Source of the DNA: Bacteroidetes bacterium QS_9_68_14
GTDB lineage: Bacteria; Bacteroidota; Rhodothermia; Rhodothermales; Salinibacteraceae
Length of the DNA stretch: 41,549 nucleotides
Reading direction: 5' to 3'
NCBI GenBank assembly: GCA_003022535.1
Contig: PXTT01000074.1
Location: 1-41,549 of the forward strand
Part shown: piece by piece, positions 16,949-25,754 of the stretch
How positions within the stretch are numbered: the stretch's first letter is position 1
Layout of the letters: each line of letters opens with the position of its first letter
The notes under the pieces: model-generated
What the model saw: the letters and a program-made list of their open reading frames with translations, nothing else
Databases searched by the model: none
Told to the model about the DNA's origin: nothing
Position numbers and translations under genes: made by a program

Positions 16949-17165
16949 ATAGATCTTGGTCGATGTCCTGCGCCAATTTGCCGTAACTTACGCCGCCGAC
17001 GTAATCCAAGATCGGATTACCTGCTGAATCGTGAGACGCGGGGTCGCTTTCTCGCTCGCTCTTTTCCCGGGCGTGCAGGAATTCGGCGAAGTCGAGCACC
17101 TCCGCGAGCCGGCGCTCCGGCAACGCGTCGAGTGTCTCGCGCAGTCGCTTCCGTGCGTCGTTCAT
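16935..17165 (-). CDS. Antitoxin, DUF2281/VapB-like
   Basis: This 76-residue protein contains LRETLDALPERRLAEVLDFA followed by EFLHARE, the helical core seen in DUF2281-type antitoxins, and an acidic disordered tail ending DIDQDLYGAS that would bind the toxin. It directly precedes and overlaps the PIN toxin by 14 bases, which supports pairing and translational coupling. It remains intact although its toxin is frameshifted. It lies 82 bases downstream of gyrB on the same strand, and that gap is almost wholly heptad repeat. Confidence 0.78.
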   Translation of the reverse strand: MNDARKRLRETLDALPERRLAEVLDFAEFLHAREKSERESDPASHDSAGNPILDYVGGVSYGKLAQDIDQDLYGAS

Positions 17166-17247
17166 GGCAGTTTGGTGAGTGGTGAGTAGCAAACGGCGAT
17201 GGATGGGTGGAGAAGCGCCACTCCCTATTCTGCACTTTCCACTCACC
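17166..17247. repeat. Phased 7-nt repeats filling the gyrB-antitoxin gap
   Basis: On the minus strand the whole 82-base gap can be divided into 7-base units such as TGGAAAG, TGCAGAA, TAGGGAG, TGGCGCT, then TTGCTAC, TCACCAC, TCACCAA. A T opens most units, and TCACCA recurs exactly after 7 bases. The run begins by the gyrB stop and ends by the antitoxin ATG. It is the longest run of the dispersed heptad family in the window. Confidence 0.6.
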
Positions 17248-19284
17248 CTACAAGTCAATCGTGGCGTACTTGGCGTTGCGCTCGATGAACTCGCGGCGTG
17301 GCTCGACGCTTCCGCCCATAAGCGTCGAGAAGATGCGGTCCGCCGCCGCCGCGTCCTCGATGGTGATCTGCTGGGTCATGCGCGTCTCCGGGTCCATCGT
17401 AGTCTGCCAGAGCTGCTCAGGGTTCATCTCGCCGAGGCCCTTGTAGCGCTGGACAGAGGGCGTGCCGCGCACGTTCTGCTCCATCTCGCGCGCGATGCGT
17501 TGCTTGTCCTCCTCAGTCCAGGCGTATTCCTCCGCCTGACCTTTATGCACGCGAAAGAGCGGCGGGAGCGCGATGTAAATGTAGCCCTGCTCGATGAGCG
17601 GGCGCAACTGGCGGTAGAAAAACGTCAGCAAAAGCGTGCGGATGTGCGCTCCGTCCACGTCGGCGTCGGTCATGATGACCGCACGCTCGTAGCGCAAGTC
17701 TTCGAGGCTGAACTCGTCCTCGGTGCTGGTGAGGCCGCAGCCGAGGGCCGTGACCATGTTGCGAATCTCGTTGTTCTCGAGGATGCGGTCCAGGCGCGCC
17801 TTCTCGACGTTTAGAATCTTCCCGCGCAGCGGCAGGATGGCCTGGAACTCACGGTCGCGCGCTTGCTTCGCCGATCCGCCCGCGCTGTCCCCCTCCACCA
17901 GATAGATCTCGCTCTCGGAGGGGTCGCGGCTGGCGCAGTCGGCCAGCTTGCCGGGCAGCGAGCCGCTCGAGAACACGCTCTTTCGCTGCACCAGCTCGCG
18001 GGCCTTGCGGGCGGCAGAGCGCGCCTGCGCGGCCATGACGACCTTCTCGATAATCTTCTCGGCGGTGTCGGGGTGGTCCTCCAGCCACTTGCCCAGCTCG
18101 GTGCCCACGAGACTCTCGACGGCCCCCTGCACCTCGCTGTTGCCCAGCTTGGTCTTCGTCTGGCCCTCGAACTGCGGCTCGGCCACTTTTACCGACAGGA
18201 CCGCCGTAAGCCCTTCGCGGAAGTCGTCCCCGCGCAGGTCGCACTTGACCTTGTCGAGCAGGCCGTTTTTCTGTGCGTAGGTCTTGAGCGTGCGCGTAAG
18301 AGCGCGCCGGAAGCCGGTGACGTGCGTCCCGCCCTCATGCGTGTTGATGTTGTTGACGAAGGTCAGCACGTTCTGGTTGAAGCCATCGTTGTAGCGCATC
18401 GCCAGCTCGACGGGCACCTCGACGCCCTCCCCGCCGCTGTCGATGGTGATCGTCTCATGGATCGGGTCGCGCGCCTCGTCGAGATAGTCGATGAACGCGG
18501 CAAGGCCGCCCTCGAACTCGTACTCCTCGCGGCGCAGATCCTCGTCCTCCTCGCGCTGGTCCTCGATGGCGATCTGGACCCCGGGGTTCAGGTACGCCAG
18601 CTCGCGCAGGCGGTCCGCCAGCGTATCGAAGCGGAAGTCTGTTTCCTTGAAGATGTCGGGGTCCGGATAGAAGGTGATCTCTGTGCCGGTGCCTTCGCCC
18701 TCGGCCAGGGGACGCACCTCCTCGACTGGCCCGAGCGGGGCGCCCTTTTCGTACCCCTGCCGCCAGAGGCTGCCGTTGCGCCGCACCTCCGTCTCGAAGT
18801 GCCCCGAGAGCGCGTTCACGCAACTGACGCCCACCCCGTGCAGCCCCCCGCTAACTTTGTAACTGCCCTTGTCGAACTTGCCGCCGGCGTGCAGGACGGT
18901 CATCACGACTTCGAGGGCCGAGCGCCCTTCCGACGGGTGCTCCTCAACGGGGATGCCGCGCCCGTCGTCGGTGACGCGCACGCAGCCGTCCTCGCAGACG
19001 GAGACTTCGATCTCGGAGCAGTGGCCGGCCATCGCCTCGTCGATGGCATTGTCGACGACCTCGTAGACGAGATGATGGAGGCCGCGCATCCCGACGTCGC
19101 CGATGTACATGGCCGGGCGCTTGCGCACTGCTTCGAGCCCTTCAAGGATCTGGATGTTCGACGCGGCGTAGGCGCTGAGGTCGCGGTCGGCGGGGTCGAT
19201 GTCACCGGCGTCGGGGGCCTCGGAGCCAGGCGCGCCGTTCTCGGGGGGCGCGTCGTCGGCGGGGTCGGTCGTCGTCGGTTCCAT
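17248..19284 (-). CDS. gyrB: DNA gyrase subunit B
   Basis: GyrB is the ATPase and TOPRIM subunit of gyrase, which introduces negative supercoils with GyrA. The 678-residue product is the short form lacking the insert of enterobacterial GyrB. It shows the GHKL ATP site (YEVVDNAIDEAMAG; DDGRGIPV; GGLHGVGVSCVNAL), the second domain (QNVLTFVNNINTHEGGTH), the TOPRIM motif EIYLVEGDSAGGSAKQARDR with ILPLRGKILNVEKAR, and DADVDGAHIRTLLLTFFYR. The C-terminus has RYKGLGEMNPEQLW. Up to ~35 N-terminal residues are an acidic extension. The ATG at 19284 is chosen; a longer frame to 19368 is Arg-rich and unlikely. It closes a minus-strand series starting at the sugar nucleotidyltransferase gene. Confidence 0.97.
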   Translation of the reverse strand: MEPTTTDPADDAPPENGAPGSEAPDAGDIDPADRDLSAYAASNIQILEGLEAVRKRPAMYIGDVGMRGLHHLVYEVVDNAIDEAMAGHCSEIEVSVCEDGCVRVTDDGRGIPVEEHPSEGRSALEVVMTVLHAGGKFDKGSYKVSGGLHGVGVSCVNALSGHFETEVRRNGSLWRQGYEKGAPLGPVEEVRPLAEGEGTGTEITFYPDPDIFKETDFRFDTLADRLRELAYLNPGVQIAIEDQREEDEDLRREEYEFEGGLAAFIDYLDEARDPIHETITIDSGGEGVEVPVELAMRYNDGFNQNVLTFVNNINTHEGGTHVTGFRRALTRTLKTYAQKNGLLDKVKCDLRGDDFREGLTAVLSVKVAEPQFEGQTKTKLGNSEVQGAVESLVGTELGKWLEDHPDTAEKIIEKVVMAAQARSAARKARELVQRKSVFSSGSLPGKLADCASRDPSESEIYLVEGDSAGGSAKQARDREFQAILPLRGKILNVEKARLDRILENNEIRNMVTALGCGLTSTEDEFSLEDLRYERAVIMTDADVDGAHIRTLLLTFFYRQLRPLIEQGYIYIALPPLFRVHKGQAEEYAWTEEDKQRIAREMEQNVRGTPSVQRYKGLGEMNPEQLWQTTMDPETRMTQQITIEDAAAADRIFSTLMGGSVEPRREFIERNAKYATIDL

Positions 19285-19466
19285 GCGCGCGGGAAGAAGG
19301 CGGGGCGGGCGGGGAAAGAATCGAGCTGCGCGGGCCGTATAGGACCGCATATGCCACTCTTTTTGCAACGCGCGTGGCGTGTGATGGTTCGCCCGCGTGC
19401 GGGCGGAAGAGACGGGAGCGCAGGGCCGTTCCCGAGGCTACACGCTGGGCGGCGGCGGCGCCGCGC

Positions 19467-20093
19467 TCACACCTCTCGCTCCAGCCACGCAGCGAAGCTG
19501 AGGAGGCGCTGCAAGAAAAGCGCCATCGGCTCGCCGAAGGGGTCGCCGGCGACGTTGCTCCCTTCGCTCAGCTCCGCCAGCGCGCCCTGGCAGCGGCGCG
19601 CCTCTTCCACGAGCTCCCCGGAGACGGCCGGGTACAGACTCATCAGGCGCTGGTGCGCGCCGTGCAGCAGGCGACCCGTGCGGCGCAGTTTCATCAGCAC
19701 GTCGAACCGGCGCACCGCAGCCACGCGGCGCGCGGAGGCCTCCTCGGGGGCGCCGGCAGCAGAATCGGGTTCGGCGCAGTCGGTTCCAGCGGGGCCACCG
19801 TCCTGGGCGGAGCCGTCGTCTCGGGCGGGGCCGTCGCCGGGAGGGCGGCGCGTGGCCTGCACCTTCGCCATGAGAAGCTGCATGTGCAGGCGCGTGAGTT
19901 CGCGCGCCGCCTCGACGAGGTAGGCGCGCGCGTCCTCGGCCGGCTGCTGGGCGGCCGGGTCGCGCCCAGCGCGGCGCTCTCCGATGGCGCCCTTCACCGT
20001 CCAGGCCGTCTGGAGCGTGGCCAGAAGCGCCATCGGCGGCAAGGCCGTGTCGATTCCACCGCTGCTGGGGTCGTCAGGAGAAGAAGCGCTCAT
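19467..20093 (-). CDS. Hypothetical protein, predominantly helical
   Basis: This 208-residue protein is not one I recognise. It appears helical, with an N-terminal part (MALLATLQTAWTVKGAIGER; YLVEAARELTRLHMQLLMAK) and a C-terminal part (RRFDVLMKLRRTGRLLHGAH; ALFLQRLLSFAAWLEREV). The halves are separated by a Gly/Asp/Ala-rich linker of about 40 residues. No signal peptide or membrane helix is clear. Coding is supported by consistent codon bias, its position between same-strand genes (66 bases after the CBS gene) and the absence of frame breaks. Confidence 0.65.
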   Translation of the reverse strand: MSASSPDDPSSGGIDTALPPMALLATLQTAWTVKGAIGERRAGRDPAAQQPAEDARAYLVEAARELTRLHMQLLMAKVQATRRPPGDGPARDDGSAQDGGPAGTDCAEPDSAAGAPEEASARRVAAVRRFDVLMKLRRTGRLLHGAHQRLMSLYPAVSGELVEEARRCQGALAELSEGSNVAGDPFGEPMALFLQRLLSFAAWLEREV

Positions 20094-20159
20094 GACGGGA
20101 AGGAACGTCCGTGGGGACGGAAGACGGCCGTCCCCGGTCCGGCGAGCAGAGCGAACCGT

Positions 20160-20936
20160 TCACACCTCCAGGTAGCGCATGAACTCCTGGACGCGCTCGA
20201 GGACCTCGTCGTCTTGCTCGCCGAAGGAGGCGACGATGTCGAAGCCGTTATGCTCGAGCATGTGGCACACACGCGTCGTATCGGTCGCGTTGAGCTTGAC
20301 GGTGAGGCGGCGCGGGCTGCCCCGGCCATCGGCCGGTTCAGAGGCGACGGAGAGCACCTTTACGTCGCTCTGCTCGATGAGGTGGACGAGCTGGGCGAGC
20401 GAGTAGTCGCGTTCCTTGGCTTCGAGGGCCAGAATCGCGCCCGGCTCCTGCGCCGATAGCATCCGCGCGAACTGCTCAAAGAGGTCGCGGCGATGCACCA
20501 CGCCCAGGTAGCGCTCCGGCGCCTCGGTGGCAGAGGCCGCGTTGTACTCGCGGGCTGCGCGCGCTCCATCGGCCGCCGTGCCGCCGGCCGCTGCGTCAGC
20601 GGCCGAGTCGGCGGCGGAGCTGCCTACGTTGGTGATCGGCTCGGCGACGGGGAGCACCGAGAGGTCGTGCTGCACCATCGAGCGCGTAGCATCGAAGACG
20701 TGCGCCCCCGGCCGCACGCTCACCGGGCGCCGCCCCAGCAGCGAGCGCACCGGCGCCTCCGCGTCGGCAGCCTCCAGCAGTCGCTCTTCGCTGAGGAGGC
20801 CGATGAGCCGGTCGTTTTCGTCCGCCACCGGCTGGTGAGCCACGCCGTGCTCCAGGAGCGTGGCGAGCGCAGTTTCGACCGGGTCGCCGGGAGCGAGCGG
20901 AGCGGGCGAGTCGGCAAGGAGCGCGCGTACTTTCAT
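20160..20936 (-). CDS. CBS-pair protein with ACT-like C-terminus (AcuB-like)
   Basis: The 258-residue protein begins MKVRALLADSPAPLAPGDPV and has two CBS motifs (about 1-60 and 65-160), which usually bind adenine nucleotides. The second is interrupted by an Ala-rich insertion (about 105-145), odd for such a compact domain. Residues ~170-258 resemble the ACT-like domain of AcuB proteins (DVKVLSVASEPADG; RLTVKLNATDTTRVCHMLEH). A sensor or regulatory role is likely, but its partner is unknown. It lies 113 bases downstream of hflX on the same strand. Confidence 0.8.
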   Translation of the reverse strand: MKVRALLADSPAPLAPGDPVETALATLLEHGVAHQPVADENDRLIGLLSEERLLEAADAEAPVRSLLGRRPVSVRPGAHVFDATRSMVQHDLSVLPVAEPITNVGSSAADSAADAAAGGTAADGARAAREYNAASATEAPERYLGVVHRRDLFEQFARMLSAQEPGAILALEAKERDYSLAQLVHLIEQSDVKVLSVASEPADGRGSPRRLTVKLNATDTTRVCHMLEHNGFDIVASFGEQDDEVLERVQEFMRYLEV

Positions 20937-21049
20937 GGCACGTTGGGAAAGAGCGAGGGCGCAGTACTTCGGTGGGGCGCGTGGCTACTCAGAGCACGCA
21001 CAATCCCCGTGCCGGGTTCGCCAGTGAACGCGCCTCTGGGACGTTTCCC

Positions 21050-22507
21050 TCATGCCCGGGCCGGCGAGGCCTCGTCGGCCGGGGGAGCGGACGTGGAGGC
21101 ACGCTCCACCGAGGGCGGCTGCTCGGGAAGCGGGCGCAGTTCCGGCAGCCCCTCGAGCCGGCCCTGGAGGTTCGCGTCGTGGCGCGGAGCCAGCCGAAAG
21201 CGCATCCGCGCGGCAGCCTGCGGGTCGGCGCCCTCCACCCCGTTTTTGGCATAAAGGTAATCCTCTTCGAGTACGTTTGCCACGTCGTGAACGAAGGAAA
21301 TAACCTTCTGCGCCGCGACGGGCACGCACACCTCTCGCTCCACGAAGTGCTGCTCGACGGTTTGAAGCAGGCGCTCTTCGAGCTTCTCGAGGCCGATTCC
21401 ACGCAACGCCGAGACGAACACCGCCTCGGGGTAGCGCCGCTGGAGCCGGTCGAGGAAGCGCCGGCCCGATTCCAGCGCGTCGATCTTGTTGAAGGCCACG
21501 AGCACCGGCTTGTCGCCGGCCCCGAGCTCGCCGAGCGTCTTCCCCACCACGCGCATGTGGTCCTCGAAGCTCGGGTGCGTCACGTCCACCACGTGCAGTA
21601 GCGCGTCGCTCTCGCGCGTTTCGTCGAGGGTGCTTTTGAAGCTCTCGACCAGCGCGTGCGGGAGCTTGCGAATGAAGCCGACCGTGTCGGAGAGGAGCAC
21701 CGTTTTGTTGGTGTCGAGCCGCACCTGCCGGGTCGTCGCGTCGAGGGTGGCAAAAAGGCGGTCCTCTGCCAGAACGTCCGCCTCCGAGAGGGCGTTCATG
21801 AGGGTGGACTTCCCGGCGTTGGTGTAGCCGACGACCGAGACGCGTGTGGTGCCGGCGCGGCCCTTGCGTTGCGTCTGGCGTTGCTGGTCGATGTCCTCCA
21901 GCTCGCGCCGCAGCTTGGCCATACGCTTGTCGATCAGGCGGCGGTCCGTCTCGATCTGCGTCTCGCCGGGCCCCTTCGTCCCGATGCCGCCCTCCTGGCG
22001 CGAGAGGTGCGTCCAGCGCCGCGTCAGCCGGCTGCGGATGTAATCCAGCTGCGCGAGCTCGACCTGCGTCTTGGCGGCAGCCGTCTGCGCGCGGCTGGCG
22101 AAGATGTCGAGGATCAGCCCCGTACGATCCAGCAGCTTGCAGCCGACTTCCTTCTCGATGCTTTGCACCTGCCCGGGCGTCAGCTCATCGTCGAAGATGA
22201 CGATGTCGGCGCCTTCGGCCTTCACCCTGCCGGCCAGCTCCCGGACCTTGCCCTCGCCGATGAAGGTGTCTGGGTTGATCTGCGAGAGCGACTGCGTGAG
22301 CCGCCCAATCACGCGTGCTCCGGCGGTGATGGCGAGGTGCTCCAGCTCCCGCAGCGCCTCCTGCATGTCGTAGGACGTGAAACCGGGCCGGGCCACGCCG
22401 ACGAGAATGGCCGTCTCGCGCTCGCCTCCCTTGCCCGAGGAGATGCGCGTGATCGAGTCCGTGCTGGCGGCATCGGGCGTGGACTGCTGCTGGCGAGGTC
22501 CGTGCAA
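21050..22507 (-). CDS. hflX: Ribosome-associated GTPase HflX
   Basis: HflX is a GTPase that binds the large ribosomal subunit and helps split or rescue stalled ribosomes. The 485-residue product has the N-terminal HflX domain (TFIGEGKVREL; IVIFDDELTPGQ) and the linker motif EGGIGTKGPGETQIETDRR. Its GTP-binding motifs are GYTNAGKST (227-235), DTVGF (274-278) and NKID (340-343). A C-terminal extension of ~110 residues follows the G domain and is acidic/Pro-rich at the end. It lies 163 bases downstream of the sugar nucleotidyltransferase gene on the same strand. Confidence 0.96.
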   Translation of the reverse strand: MHGPRQQQSTPDAASTDSITRISSGKGGERETAILVGVARPGFTSYDMQEALRELEHLAITAGARVIGRLTQSLSQINPDTFIGEGKVRELAGRVKAEGADIVIFDDELTPGQVQSIEKEVGCKLLDRTGLILDIFASRAQTAAAKTQVELAQLDYIRSRLTRRWTHLSRQEGGIGTKGPGETQIETDRRLIDKRMAKLRRELEDIDQQRQTQRKGRAGTTRVSVVGYTNAGKSTLMNALSEADVLAEDRLFATLDATTRQVRLDTNKTVLLSDTVGFIRKLPHALVESFKSTLDETRESDALLHVVDVTHPSFEDHMRVVGKTLGELGAGDKPVLVAFNKIDALESGRRFLDRLQRRYPEAVFVSALRGIGLEKLEERLLQTVEQHFVEREVCVPVAAQKVISFVHDVANVLEEDYLYAKNGVEGADPQAAARMRFRLAPRHDANLQGRLEGLPELRPLPEQPPSVERASTSAPPADEASPARA

Positions 22508-22670
22508 AGGCGGGCGGGGGAAGGTTCAGAAGGAGCGGACCGCTTGTACCTGCGCAGGCGGACAGGGTTGCGGGTGGCGCGCTATTTCACAGGGGCGGGC
22601 GATGAGGTTGATCGCCGCCGGGACTGTGCTCCTCGCGGCGACGCGAGCATTTTCAGGGAAGCGGCCCATT

Positions 22671-23996
22671 TTACGCTCCTCCTCTTCCCTCCTTCCTTTT
22701 CTCTCGTTCCTCTCCCGCAATCGCCGCCAGCAAATCGCGTTGCGCCTCGGTGAGGGAGCGGCCGCGGCGCGCCATGGCTGCCTCGGCCACGCGCAGGGCC
22801 TTCTCCAGCCGGTAGTCGGGGAACCCCTTTTCGGAAAAGCCCTCGCGCGGGCGGCCCCACGAGAAGGGCGGCACGTAGCGCGGCGGGAAGCCCTCCGGGT
22901 CGAAGAGGTTGGCAAACACGTCCACGACCGTGCCGGTGTTGAAGCAGGTCCCGATCCCGCACTTGGCGTGGTCGCCCATGAAGAGGCCCGCGAACTGGCG
23001 CCCGCTCCCCTCGATCTCACCGGTGGCCCCGTTCCAGACGCTGACTTCGCCGTAGTCGTTTTTGAGGTTCGAGCAGGTCGTGCCCGCGCCCAGGTTGCAC
23101 CAGCGCCCCAGGTACGAGTCCCCCAGGAAGCCGCCGTGCGCCTTGTTGGAAAGGGACTGGATGATCGTTCCCTCCACCTCCCCGCCCACCTTGCAGTAAA
23201 AGCCCAGCGCGCTCGCCTCCACGTGCGCCTGCGGCTTCACCTCGCCCCGCGGCCCGATGGAGGACGGCCCGCGCACCACCGCGTTCTCCATAATCGTCGC
23301 GCCTTCGCCGATGAAGACGGGCCCCTCCGCCGCGCTCACGACCGCGCCGGGGCGCACCGTGGCCCCTTCGCCGATGAGAACGCGCTCTCCCTCCACCAGC
23401 CGCGCGCCATCGTGCACGTCCGCACCGGGGCGTTCGTAGATGTTGAGTCCCTTCGACTGGGCCTCGAAGTCGCGGTGGAGGGCCGGCGCCAGCGCGTCGA
23501 GCAGGTCGGTCGGGTGGCCGGCGAGGGGGGCGTCCGGCAGCGTCGTCTCCGGCAGCCCCGAGAAGGCGGCCGGCGTGAGGGCGCGTTGCTGGAGCAGGTC
23601 CTCCGGCAACGCCGCGGCGGCCCCGGGCACGTAGGCGGCCACGAGCGTCGTCTGCCCGGCCTCGTTGGCGAAGAAGGCGCGGCGCTCGCCGGACTGCACG
23701 GCCTCGCGCAACGCCGCCAGGGCGTCGCCTTCCTGGGCCACGAAGCGTCCGTTGACGAAGAGTACGTCCGCGCCTCCCCCAGGCAGGCGCTCGGGCGCGC
23801 TCGCGGCCCCCTTTTCTGCCGCCGTCACCGGACGGATGAGCGGGCGCGCGTGCAACAGGGTCGGCGGGCGCCCAAAGGCCCCGCGCGTGGCCTCGCCCAG
23901 CGTGCGCCGGCCCCGGCGCAAGTCGTAAGTCGCCCGCGTGCGAGCGAGGGGGAAGAGCGCCGCCGCGCGGTCGTCTTCGAAGAGGCACAGGTGCAT
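22671..23996 (-). CDS. Putative sugar nucleotidyltransferase (GlmU-like)
   Basis: The 441-residue product starts MHLCLFEDDRAAALFPLART, the N-terminus of the 'putative sugar nucleotidyltransferase' family of Bacteroidota. An incomplete nucleotidyltransferase-like region (about 1-190) is followed by a left-handed beta-helix (about 195-385) with imperfect hexapeptide repeats such as VLIGEGATVRPGAVV and GPVFIGEGATIMENAVV. It contains GDHAKCGIGTCFNTGTVV, as in GlmU-type acetyltransferases. It may take part in nucleotide-sugar synthesis, but the exact substrate is unknown and the canonical GlmU LAAGxGTRM loop is not evident. The ATG at 23996 is favoured by family N-termini; a further ATG at 24029 gives an Arg/Pro-rich leader. 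Confidence 0.82.
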   Translation of the reverse strand: MHLCLFEDDRAAALFPLARTRATYDLRRGRRTLGEATRGAFGRPPTLLHARPLIRPVTAAEKGAASAPERLPGGGADVLFVNGRFVAQEGDALAALREAVQSGERRAFFANEAGQTTLVAAYVPGAAAALPEDLLQQRALTPAAFSGLPETTLPDAPLAGHPTDLLDALAPALHRDFEAQSKGLNIYERPGADVHDGARLVEGERVLIGEGATVRPGAVVSAAEGPVFIGEGATIMENAVVRGPSSIGPRGEVKPQAHVEASALGFYCKVGGEVEGTIIQSLSNKAHGGFLGDSYLGRWCNLGAGTTCSNLKNDYGEVSVWNGATGEIEGSGRQFAGLFMGDHAKCGIGTCFNTGTVVDVFANLFDPEGFPPRYVPPFSWGRPREGFSEKGFPDYRLEKALRVAEAAMARRGRSLTEAQRDLLAAIAGEEREKRKEGRGGA

Positions 23997-24337
23997 CGGT
24001 GGAGCGCGCCGAGGAGAAGGGCGGGGCAAGGAATGATCCTTCAGCAGAGACCGGTCCGGTGTCCTGTGCCGTTGCGAAAATAACCACGGGGCGACGGGGT
24101 ATTCCCCACCCTGGCAAGCGCGCGGCCTGAAGGCGTGGCCACGGACGCCTGCGCTGTACGGAGCCTGACCAGCCTACCGAAACGCCGAGCGCCTGAAGCC
24201 CCGGCTGCGCCGCGGACTCGTCAGACCGCTCGCCGGGGAGAACCAGGCGCCGCGGAAAGCGTGGCGGCCACGCGCCCGCCGCGGAACGGCCCTGCGGGGG
24301 GCAAGCGAGACGCACAGCTGCGACGCAGAGCAGCAGG
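23997..24337. other. Intergenic stretch with palindromic words only
   Basis: These 341 bases separate two minus-strand genes. No open frame resembles a protein. Small hairpins are visible, such as GCGTGG-CGG-CCACGC near 24260 and GGCGT...ACGCC near 24129-24147. None is followed by a T-run, so no terminator is called. Confidence 0.45.
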
Positions 24338-25450
24338 CTACGAAGCCGGTTCGAGGGCCGGCTCGTCCTCGAGGGGGGCCGCCAGCTCCGTGGACCGCTC
24401 TCGCGCAGGCGCCCCGAAGGAGAGCACCTCTCCGGGCACAGGCACGGGGAAGCGCTCGTCGAGCCCTAGTCGCTCGATGAGGGCGCGCAGCTGCTCGGCG
24501 GGGGCCTGTACCGCTTCCTCGGCCAGGTCGAAGGCGCCCCAGTGCGTGGGCATTGCGCGCGCCGCGCCCAGCGCGTCGAGGGCGCGTACGGCGTCCTCGG
24601 GCCCGATGTGGACGGGCTCCATCAGCGCGCGCGGCTGGGAGGCCCCGATGGGCAGGAGCGCCACGTCGGCCGGCGGCAGGCGCTCCCCGATCTCCGCGAA
24701 GTGGCTGCCATCGCCGGTGTCCCCGCCAAAGTAGACGCGCACGGGCGCCTCGCCGGGTGCGGGGCCATTCGGGCCGGTCGTGGCGGGCGCTTCGATCATC
24801 CAGCTCGACCAGAGGGTCGTGTTGCGGTCGAAGAGCGAACGGCCCGAGAAGTGACGCGCGGGCGTGCAGGTGAGCCGCAGCGGCCCGGCCTTGTCGTCGG
24901 GGGCAAGCGTGGCGCGCTGCCACCAGTCCAGTTCCACCGCCGGCCCCACGCCCCAGCTGCGCAGGTGCGCGGCCACGCCCAACGGCACGAAAAACGTCGG
25001 CTCGTAGCGGCGGTAGAGCGCCTCGAGGCTCGACCGGTCGCAGTGGTCGTAGTGGTCGTGCGAGAGGACCACCGCGTCGATCTCCGGCAGGTCGCCGGGC
25101 GAGAGCGCCGGGGGAGCCAGGCGGCTGGGCCCGGCGAACGTCACGGGGCTGGCGCGGCGAGAGAAAATCGGGTCCGTCAACAGCGTGAAGCCGGGCGTCT
25201 GCACCAGCACGGTCGTATGGCCGATCCACGTGACGCGCAGGCGCTCCGGACGCCGCCGCAGCTCGGCCGCGTCGGGGGACTGCGATGGCGGCGGAACGTG
25301 CGTCTTCCCACTGAAGAAGCGCCGCGCCGACCACGCGAGGCCCTTCAAAATCGAGAGAGGCCGCGCACGCTCGTCTTCGAGGTTTTGAAAACCGCCCCGG
25401 CAGTGATGCCGGCGGTGGTACCACGGAAGCGTCTCGGTAGTCAGGTTCAT
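24338..25450 (-). CDS. MBL-fold metal-dependent hydrolase (NAPE-PLD/UlaG-like)
   Basis: The 370-residue protein belongs to the metallo-beta-lactamase fold, close to the NAPE-PLD/RomA-like branch: WYHRRHHCRGGFQN near the N-terminus, VTWIGHTTVLVQTPGFTLLT, then the zinc motif SHDHYDHCD. Further ligands occur in TPARHFSGR, FGGDTGDGSHF and MPTHWGAFDLAEE. Members hydrolyse phosphodiester or related bonds of lipids or small molecules; the actual substrate is unknown. The ATG at 25450 is chosen because it begins the family-like MNLTTETLPWYH; upstream residues are hydrophobic and unlike the family. It is transcribed divergently from a beta-CASP gene, 304 bases away. Confidence 0.88.
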   Translation of the reverse strand: MNLTTETLPWYHRRHHCRGGFQNLEDERARPLSILKGLAWSARRFFSGKTHVPPPSQSPDAAELRRRPERLRVTWIGHTTVLVQTPGFTLLTDPIFSRRASPVTFAGPSRLAPPALSPGDLPEIDAVVLSHDHYDHCDRSSLEALYRRYEPTFFVPLGVAAHLRSWGVGPAVELDWWQRATLAPDDKAGPLRLTCTPARHFSGRSLFDRNTTLWSSWMIEAPATTGPNGPAPGEAPVRVYFGGDTGDGSHFAEIGERLPPADVALLPIGASQPRALMEPVHIGPEDAVRALDALGAARAMPTHWGAFDLAEEAVQAPAEQLRALIERLGLDERFPVPVPGEVLSFGAPARERSTELAAPLEDEPALEPAS

Positions 25451-25754
25451 GCGGAGGCAACGCAGACAAAAGAGAGCGAGGGTGAAAGGCCAACGCACGG
25501 CCCCAGGCCCGGCCCGCCGCGAAACCCCGAAAGTGGCTCTCGTGTTCGATTATGATACGGCGCGCTGGGGCCACGACAGGAGCCGCAAGCCGCTCAAGGT
25601 AGGCCGGGTTGTCTCGGGCGGGGCCTGATTGCCGCGCTATAAGAAGAACAGACGATAGACGGAAGGTTCCCTGCTTTCCAGCGGGTCCGGCATCTCTTCC
25701 GTGCCGTCTTCCCTTTTTGTCATCTTCTTTCTTTTTGTTCACGCTTTTTCGCCC

